Both the position numbers and the translations under genes were made by a program. From Phoronis australis (Eukaryota; Phoronida; Phoronidae), in the NCBI GenBank assembly GCA_002633005.1, contig NMRA01001322.1:1-26996 (forward strand): DNA of 26,996 nt. Reading direction: 5' to 3'. Each line of letters starts with the position of its first letter. The first letter of the stretch is position 1. This document shows positions 20,867 to 26,996 of the stretch, one piece after another. The notes under the pieces are model-generated. The model was not told the DNA's origin. It worked only from the letters and a program-made list of their open reading frames with translations, and made no database searches.

Positions 20867-20938
20867 CGCATGACGGTCGCAGTTATCTCCACACGTGACA
20901 ACATCATTCAGCGATTTGCATTCCTGCCTTAGGCAAAT
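20867..20938 (-). CDS. ADAM-type gene, first ACR-end exon (exon 2 of 8)
   Basis: The acceptor TTGTTTGCAG precedes ATT TGC CTA, and the donor is GCG|GTTTGT, less strong than the others. There are 24 codons in phase 0, running ICLRQECKSLNDVVTCGDNC then DRHA. With the previous exon's CGDGK it gives the CGxGKxCLxxxC signature at the end of an ADAM cysteine-rich domain. CGDNCDRHA is the usual lead into an EGF (compare CLCSSHG at 4717). No EGF exon follows; the next exon is the disintegrin at 20625. Reading on into the intron gives VCF and then a TGA stop. Confidence 0.85.
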
Positions 20939-21635
20939 CTGCAAACAAAACTGTACATGAGTCGTGATCATTGTTTTCTAGTACAGGCAAAGCACTCTGG
21001 TCTTCTTTTGAAATACCCCACCCCAGAAAACAAATAACAGAAAAAATAGAACTTAGTTATGTTACAAACAAAGGTAACGCTTTCGTAAGAGACAGTTCAT
21101 CAACCCTAATACGCTATGACAAAAGCATTAGCTTAATAGAAAGTAGTATAACCATCTCAAACGTATTACTCGGTGACCGGTATTTTGTTATGAGACATAA
21201 AGCATGCCTTTGGTATTTCATCTCAAACTGGTGCCGTCAGCTGATCATAATCCAATAAACCTAATTCACTCCGACAGGACGCGCGTTCCAAAACGATAGC
21301 TCTGTTGGCTTATCGGCATAGTTGTATTCAGCGATGCTTGAACAGATAAAAAATACGGACTCTCAACTGTCTGTTTTACAATCCCTCGGGACGTTGAGAT
21401 TCGGAAGCGATGGGTCGCTGCCATACGCCGCGACGAAGGAAAATATGTCCCGTGTAAAATTTATAAATGTTTTCGCCAAGTTAGATCATATTTAATTGTC
21501 ACATCTCGGTTGCCAAGCTTCATAGCAACGACCGGAGAATCTTCGGCCAGCCAGGCTGTGCTTTCACGACTACGGGTTGAAACATGATGCATATTTCTTT
21601 CCAAGAGGCAAGGTACCTAAACTACACGGTCAACG
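20939..21635. other. ADAM-type gene intron, nothing recognised
   Basis: A 95-codon plus-strand frame (20971-21258) has no domain signature. Confidence 0.45.
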
Positions 21636-21785
21636 TACTCATAAACGAGGGCAAGGACGCATAAACACGACTCACGGACCTGCAAACACCGACCACTGAC
21701 TCAAAGACACGGGAGCGGACTCACAAAACACGACCCACGCACCTAAATACACGGGACAAGGACTCATATTCACGATGATGAACCG
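21636..21785 (+). repeat. degenerate 21-bp tandem array (about 7 units)
   Basis: Units of 20-22 bp follow a loose consensus GGACTCAnAAACACGAC plus a CACG- or CAAG-like tail. Unit starts lie near 21638, 21659, 21680, 21701, 21721, 21743 and 21764. The strand is purine/C rich and poor in T. Stops occur in every frame, so it is not coding. Confidence 0.75.
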
Positions 21786-22378
21786 TCACTCACATGAAAA
21801 TGATACATGGTATTGTTCTCTTTTTAAAGGGACGCCAGTAAAACCCTCCACACTACTGAAGCGTTAATTACAACGTCGTCACAGTCTCAAACAATAGTTA
21901 TTTAGAATTATTAAAGGAGAATGCCACCCAAAAATCAATCTATTTTGTATCAATTTAGACCGAGTAGTTCTACTCGATAAAGGCACGTTCGACGACAGAC
22001 AGAGGTGTTGAATTTATCCAATGACGTCCTTGATTTCACACGCAGTCTGTTCAGCAGTTCACAACACTGGTTACTGTACGGGTTCAACTTATCACTTGAA
22101 TTTATCGTTTAACACCAATAAATCATCAAACGTCGATGTAAAACCCTTATAAAAGCGTGTTGCTTTATTTCGCTGTTACGGATTTATTGGTATTTGGAAA
22201 CACCGTAGCCAGCAAAGTTCGGCAAGCCAATTTACCGAGGTTCGTAGCAGGAGTTTGGGGTCTGTTCGGAGATAAATTCGAAGTATTCTTCCTTAAAATA
22301 CAGACAGGAGAACCTAGATCTGTGTTGTTTATACTTGTGATTTTTTGAGTTCTAAACACACAAAACATTTGTTATCCT

Positions 22379-22579
22379 GGCCCGGGAACCCGATCAGGCC
22401 CGTAGGGGCCGCCGGGACTGGTACGAACATAAACCAGCTTGACTTGGAAACTAAACCTCCAGTCACAAAAAGACTATAATAGTGAGCTAAAGAAATAATG
22501 TGCACGTAATTATTTATGTGAATTAGCCACGAAACTGAAAATCTACTTACTTGTCGGGGGCCGCGAAGTCGGGTTCCCC
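22379..22579. repeat. GC-rich inverted pair inside the TTAA element
   Basis: GGGAACCCGATCAGGCCC (from 22384) and the reverse complement of the segment ending 22579 (GGGGAACCCGACTTCGCGGC) share GGGAACCCGA and a following G/C-rich word. The 200-bp span could be a small nested element or a fold-forming segment. Confidence 0.45.
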
Positions 22580-23029
22580 TTTCACAGACCGTCAGGGTAA
22601 AGTTTGTTCAATAACAATTATTTGAATAATGTATTTGTATTTATAAATAAAGATTCCCCTAATATGTGACCGCAGCATGTAAAATCGAGTAATTGTTTCA
22701 CAACAGCTTTCTGTCAGCAAACACTAAATTAGCATGCGCTCACACGGCCTCGGTGCCCGATCAATTACCTTTGTTGCCGGAATCAAAAGCCAGTAACGCA
22801 GTGGTTTATTCATTGCTGGCTTCTCAACATTTGCATTCACGAATACTGCAAAGGCATTACAAATTGTATCTATTGAGACAGACTTTGTTTTAGTTTCATA
22901 TAAGCATTGGTTAGGATGAGAATACTTCATTCTGAATAATAAACGTCTACGTGGCAACTCGCCCGGCGCCCATCCCGACTTAGTCAAGAGCTCATCCGAC
23001 GAAGACTTCACCGGTCGGATCGTTAGGTT

Positions 23030-23130
23030 TCACAGGCTATCAGTTCAAACCGGAATACACTGACCCAGAAATACTAGAGAGACGCCGTGAACATGCACAG
23101 GCAACGGAACGTATGGATATTTCTGGTAAG
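23030..23130 (+). pseudogene. short coding remnant, GYQFKPEYTD motif
   Basis: The plus strand reads GFTGYQFKPEYTDPEILERR followed by an acidic/basic helical run. The G-Y-x-F-x-P-E-Y-T-D pattern recalls the start of P2X7-like, transposon-associated proteins of invertebrates and fish. The expected Cys-rich segment downstream is not seen. The remnant lies inside the TTAA-ended element, and the assignment is tentative. Confidence 0.3.
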
Positions 23131-23526
23131 CTGGAATTCGTCAGAGAAATCCCTGCTATTAACAGCTTAGGCCAACCTTTCAGTCTTCACTACCGCGAGC
23201 CACTTCCTAAGCATCTCTGGATTTCGAGGAAGTCGAAAAAACGATATACCCGCTTTTTTCGCAGCTTCATACTTCGGACAAGCGGAAACGACGCACCGCA
23301 GTATAGCGGCATTCACTCTGCAGACGAACCAATGATATCGCTGCGTCGTTTCTCACCTTCCTCACAGGTTACGCGATACCTCTCGGCAAGGTGAGGTCGA
23401 CCGTATTGAATAAGAGGCGATGTGGATATTGACCGATTGAGACGGTAAAAAAGACTAATCAAATCGGGTGGCATTCTCCTTTAAAACATGTTTGACAACA
23501 ATGTCCCGGTGAAGCATGAATACAGT

Positions 23527-23702
23527 ATTGAGCCTGAGTATACATGATACTGAGCCTCAGTATACGTGATATTGAGCCTGAGTATACATGATATTGAGCC
23601 TGAGTATACATGATATTGAGCCTGACTATACATAATATTGAGCCTGAGTATACTTGATATTGAGCCTGAGTATACATGTTATTGAGCCTGAGTATACATG
23701 TT
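23527..23702 (+). repeat. 22-bp minisatellite, 8 units
   Basis: Eight consecutive 22-bp units have consensus ATTGAGCCTGAGTATACATG plus AT, with one or two substitutions per unit (for example CTCAG for CTGAG, ACGTG for ACATG). The array starts about 40 bp outside the right tip of the TTAA-ended element. The minus strand is open through it because three units make 66 nt, but nothing suggests translation. Confidence 0.95.
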
Positions 23703-23818
23703 ATTGAAGACTTTATACTTCTGCTTCAGACCCTCTACCCTTACACAATCTGCCTCAAATTGATCACTACTCTTATAAGAGATAGTTTGTGGGCTTGGAA
23801 AATGCTAAATATAGACCA

Positions 23819-24045
23819 GGGGCCCGTTCCAACAAAATTGACTTAGCTAAGGCAAATCTAAGATTTTTGTAAATTTTAAATTAAAAACTAAATTTGTCTC
23901 AAAACCAATCCAAGAAAGAAACCTTAAGTTTGACTTAAGTGTTTGACATAAGTTTTATAGAATGTGGAAATTTCAAAGTGGGAAAGTTAGGACAAATCTT
24001 AAACTTAAGTCAATAATGAACTTAAGTCAGTTTTTTGGAACAGGC
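23819..24045 (+). repeat. MITE-like family B, copy 2 (best preserved)
   Basis: The left end GGCCCGTTCCAACAAAATTG and right end AGTCAGTTTTTTGGAACAGG are inverted repeats of about 24 bp with few mismatches. The 227-bp interior is AT-rich and repeats CTTAAGT words. It aligns with 577-815. Confidence 0.8.
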
Positions 24046-24351
24046 CAAAGTATTAAAGCTGTAGGTGTTTAGAACAGGAACAAAAAGTCTGGTACTACAG
24101 CTTTAAGAGATTAAGAGTGATTCCATATAAAAACCAACTGGTAGAGTATATACCCAAAATTACAGATTATTTTGAGACTTAGCACATGATTTTGGTTTGG
24201 TGAGATATAAAAAAATTCGCTTTTTAAGAATTCCCGTCCGTTATTTCTCTTTTTATGTCACGTACATCCATTTTACAACAAGATTGGGCGCCGAAGTAGA
24301 CACATTTGAATGCATTTTACTGGCATATATAGCTAACTGATAACAAATAAG

Positions 24352-24586
24352 TTACACTTTTAAAGGACTATGATTGAATAATTCAGTGGCATATCTTTCA
24401 AAATTAACTTTCAAATATGTATGCTTTGATTTTGTGTGACAATAACGGCTATTCTGCAGGTTTTCAAGGAAGCCATGTTCGGCCAACTTTGGCATTCTGT
24501 ACCAGCCATATTGCACCTTTTCAAATACTGACCCTGTAATTATTTGTTTAGCAATTCCTAGCCTCTTCATAATCTAAAATAAAAAA
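24352..24586 (-). CDS. unrecognised exon-like ORF
   Basis: A strong acceptor (TTTTTTATTTTAG) precedes an open frame in which MKRLGIAKQIITGSVFEKVQ starts one codon in. It continues with WYRMPKLAEHGFLENLQNS and HTKSKHTYLKVNF and stops at 24352. Its composition (charged, Lys/His/Tyr-rich, plausible codons) looks coding rather than random. I do not recognise the family. It lies on the same strand as the ADAM-type gene, inside an intron between two of its exons, but has no extracellular-type cysteines. It may be a remnant of an inserted gene or transposon. Confidence 0.35.
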
Positions 24587-24843
24587 TCTTGGTTTTTATA
24601 TGGAATGCCTCGTAATACCGGTATTACAACTGTAGGTGATTAAAACATGAAGTTTATTTAATGGAAAGTGGGTTTGGAACAGCTTCTATGGGTCAAAAAT
24701 TAGATTTTTCAACACGCGTGTTCGACATCATTTAGCGGAAGATCTCCAATTATTCCGGAGCTTCTTTGAGATACGTCCTAAAAAATTAACCGCTAATTGT
24801 CCACATATATAGATCAGCCAAACCATTTTGTAGCTATTCCCAC

Positions 24844-25045
24844 CTTGCCATCCCCACACACTGTGCCATCTGGTGCCATGCCTCGGTCGAACTTTATAAG
24901 ATCGCTATAGTAAAACACAGTCTTTGTGCACTGGGCTTGGGAAGTAGCGCTTTGGTGGTAACTGGTGTTATGGAGACCGTCGTCCGACCACGTGAAATTT
25001 GTTGTATTACCCAAGTAACAGTGGAGCCGACCACAGCCAACATTG
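24844..25045 (-). CDS. ADAM-type gene, cysteine-rich exon of module 1 (exon 1 of 8 seen)
   Basis: The acceptor TTATTCATAG is followed by C AAT GTT GGC TGT, and the donor is AAG|GTGGGA. There is one base plus 67 codons, exiting in phase 0. It reads NVGCGRLHC, a variable arm with NTTNFTW and HNTS (likely N-glycosylation sites), AQCTKTVFYYSD and FDRGMAPDGTVCGDGK. CGRLHC and M-x-P-D-G-T-x-C-G-x-G-K mark the ADAM cysteine-rich domain. Phases and cysteine spacing match the paralogue at 11641-11830. The exon that should precede it (FCFNGEC/LWG type, leaving phase 2) was not found up to 26996. Confidence 0.88.
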
Positions 25046-25756
25046 CTATGAATAACACACCACGCAGTGTCTGTTATAATGGTGTAATACTGTTAGACAT
25101 CGTTGGGCTATTACATCATGGTAATAGATGATGACATGTGTCAAAACAACCCAGAATTCAAGGCGAGAAGAACGAGATTTCACTGGAAGAGTCAACTCAA
25201 GTTTATCGAACAGATGGGGATAATTTAGGGGCTAAAACATTTTTAATGGTTTTGGCTTCAAAACGTCGAGAAAGGACGGGCTGATTAAAAACGTGACCAG
25301 TTGAAGTAACCCCTTGGTTGATCAAGTTAAATCAAAGAAATATTTTTTTTTCAAAATGCCTGAATTACCTCTAAAATTCACCGGTTGCTTACCATTTTGT
25401 TAAACCCTATTAGATTTTTTCATGCTCCCTAATGCTGCAAAATAAGCCATTGACTGAGAGGATTTTAGTTCTTGTTTTTGTATCATTTGTTAACTCAAAC
25501 AAACCGGACTTTATGTAATTTCAGTGTTGTGATTTATAAAAAGTCACAAATGACTTGGAAACTCGCTTAGCAATTACGTTTTGCGTGTGATGAAATCTAT
25601 TTCTGAGTGAAGTCCTAAGTTAGCTCTTATGTAAAATTTTAAATACTAGAAAAGACGCTGTGCTTCATATCCACGTTTCAATATTACTCGATATCATCCT
25701 GAGGATTATAGCCACTACAAAACTGTGATGTTATACAATTGCTTATTTTTCTCGCC
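25046..25756. other. ADAM-type gene intron, nothing recognised
   Basis: The stretch is AT-rich with no repeat partner in the window and no supported ORF. Confidence 0.5.
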
Positions 25757-25782
25757 TATATATATATATATATATATATATA
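25757..25782. repeat. (TA)13 microsatellite in a palindrome
   Basis: Thirteen TA units are framed by GCC on the left and GGT on the right. CCTATA...TATAGG is therefore self-complementary and could extrude as a cruciform. Confidence 0.95.
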
Positions 25783-26996
25783 GGTTATCCCACATACATA
25801 GGAATACAACTGCCATATCCTATCAATAATTTATTTCATCTGGGATTGTCCCAACGTGACCGAAGGTCGAGTCGCAGCAGTATACCTATGTTTGTGAGGT
25901 AACCTATTTATCCCATATATTTGGACTTATTTGCATCATCGTGGCAATACCTTGTTGCCGTGTGATCCGGCTTGATGTTGTATGACGTCATATGTATGCC
26001 AAGTACGGTACCAAAACTAAGACAATCTGTGAGTGTTGAATAACCAGTAAAGTTTTATTTCGTAATAAATTCATCGGAATTTTTAAATTCTGAAATATAC
26101 AAGTTAAAGCATTGAAACATTCAATTAAACAATAGTTTGTCGGAAACTTAGAAACAATCCATCCGGGAATACGAAAATTGAAACATTCCCTGAACCACAG
26201 ACAATAGTACATAGACCGAATGGACGAAATCTGTGCTGTTTCGCACAAGCCGTTACGTCATTATTCACTAGCGTCACCTGGCCAAATTATCTGGTGATAT
26301 TTCCGGCCAGTACGTACGTCTGCTAGTCATGATCAGTTGCTGTGTGGCCGGGTGGCAAACGCGACCCAGTCGCAAAATAACCTTTTTTATTCTCGCGGCA
26401 TCTAGCGCCCAGATAGCGTATTACCGGATGTAGCTCTTTGACCTCTTTCTGATTCCGCATTTGGTGGTGCAGAAAGAGAGAGCGATTGAAAGCGAATATA
26501 AAATCGATATTTACCTGCTTTGTTTCTTCTATTACAAAATTACTGATTCCTTCTAATTGTTAACGTGTTCAAGATTACAGTTGTAAAGGCCTACTACATA
26601 GTAGTGCACAATTTGTCATTTATCATTAGTTTGCAGCTTCGTGTTTAAAGGTCTAGAATAGACAATTGTTTTGTAACCTGGCTTAGACTTAGTAACAGAT
26701 CGTTAGGTATTAGGCCTAATTTTCATATTATTCAAGTGTTCCAGTAACTCATAAATTTGGTCGTAGATTTCCAGACCTGCAATAAATCATCAAATGAGAA
26801 TGAGGATGAGTCCATAGCATTATTACATTTCAATTGAAGTGTTTCTCTGGAACAAATTGCCTGCATCAATAAGATGTTACAATGTGCCAGAACCGTTTCG
26901 ATGTTGTGTCATGTCTTTTACATCGCGTTGGCAATTGTAGTTATAGCCGAGTTTACCCAACCTCAGAGTATCGAACCGCAACTCTGATAAATACCC
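25783..26996. other. unassigned, presumably intron of the ADAM-type gene
   Basis: I looked for the missing module 1 disintegrin, FCFNGEC/LWG and metalloprotease (HExxHxxGxxHD) exons on the minus strand and saw none. A minus frame at 25988-26248 has no signature. CAG|GTAAAT near 26512 resembles a minus-strand donor, but no Cys-rich coding sequence precedes it. Confidence 0.5.

Larger units (their letters stand above)
21911..23484. mobile_element. 1.57-kb TTAA-ended DNA element, perfect 19-bp inverted ends
   Basis: The left end TTAAAGGAGAATGCCACCC (21911-21929) and the right end GGGTGGCATTCTCCTTTAA (23466-23484) are exact reverse complements. TTAA at both tips fits a TTAA target duplication, as in piggyBac- and Kolobok-type elements. 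No transposase domain is visible, so it is probably non-autonomous. It may have captured or kept a coding remnant (23030-23130). It sits in the intron between host exons 24844-25045 and 20867-20938. Confidence 0.75.

Noticed and set aside
22157-23011. Short ORFs on both strands inside the TTAA-ended element
   Set aside because: No transposase or other domain could be read; only the GYQFKPEYTD remnant was kept, at low confidence.
1-26996. tRNA, rRNA, CRISPR or bacterial operon features
   Set aside because: No cloverleaf with A/B boxes, no rRNA-like segment, no spaced identical repeats; introns and TE types show the DNA is eukaryotic.

Overview
This is eukaryotic, almost certainly metazoan, DNA. 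Short exons with GT/AG introns in matching phases lie in long introns full of decayed transposable elements (TEs). There is no bacterial-type gene layout. The repeat types and domain families fit a marine invertebrate (mollusc, other lophotrochozoan or invertebrate deuterostome), but the species cannot be fixed from this window. A run of 670 N (10930-11599) marks an assembly gap.

The backbone is one minus-strand host gene of the ADAM type (disintegrin / cysteine-rich / EGF), seen as eight exons from about 25045 down to 3546. In transcription order they are: a cysteine-rich exon (25045-24844); a short ACR-end exon (20938-20867); disintegrin N-half (20625-20461); disintegrin C-half (19015-18884); cysteine-rich core (17176-17007); a second cysteine-rich exon (11830-11641); a second ACR-end exon (4782-4717); and an EGF exon (3657-3546). 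All internal phases agree. The last two exon types of the cysteine-rich region occur twice. The second disintegrin module starts only 241 bp after the first ACR-end exon, with no prodomain or metalloprotease exon between. The simplest reading is a protein with tandem disintegrin/cysteine-rich modules, an unusual ADAM architecture. The 5' part (metalloprotease) and the transmembrane/cytoplasmic 3' part are not recognised here and probably lie outside.

The introns hold mobile DNA. (1) 5.0-10.0 kb: a decayed Harbinger/ISL2EU-like transposon with a plus-strand THAP + DDE transposase pseudogene and a convergent minus-strand SWIM + YqaJ-type nuclease gene that is nearly intact but has one frameshift and lost catalytic residues. 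(2) 12.6-16.3 kb: a 3.7-kb element bounded by about 350-bp inverted repeats, carrying a broken gene for an uncharacterised PIN/FEN-like protein with a cysteine-rich tail. (3) 21.9-23.5 kb: a 1.57-kb element with perfect 19-bp inverted ends starting in TTAA. (4) Several MITE-like families with two or three copies each inside this window. (5) Minisatellites and a TA microsatellite.

Regions 1-576, 3031-3545, 10045-10929, 11831-12600 and 25046-26996 show nothing I can name beyond the listed repeats.
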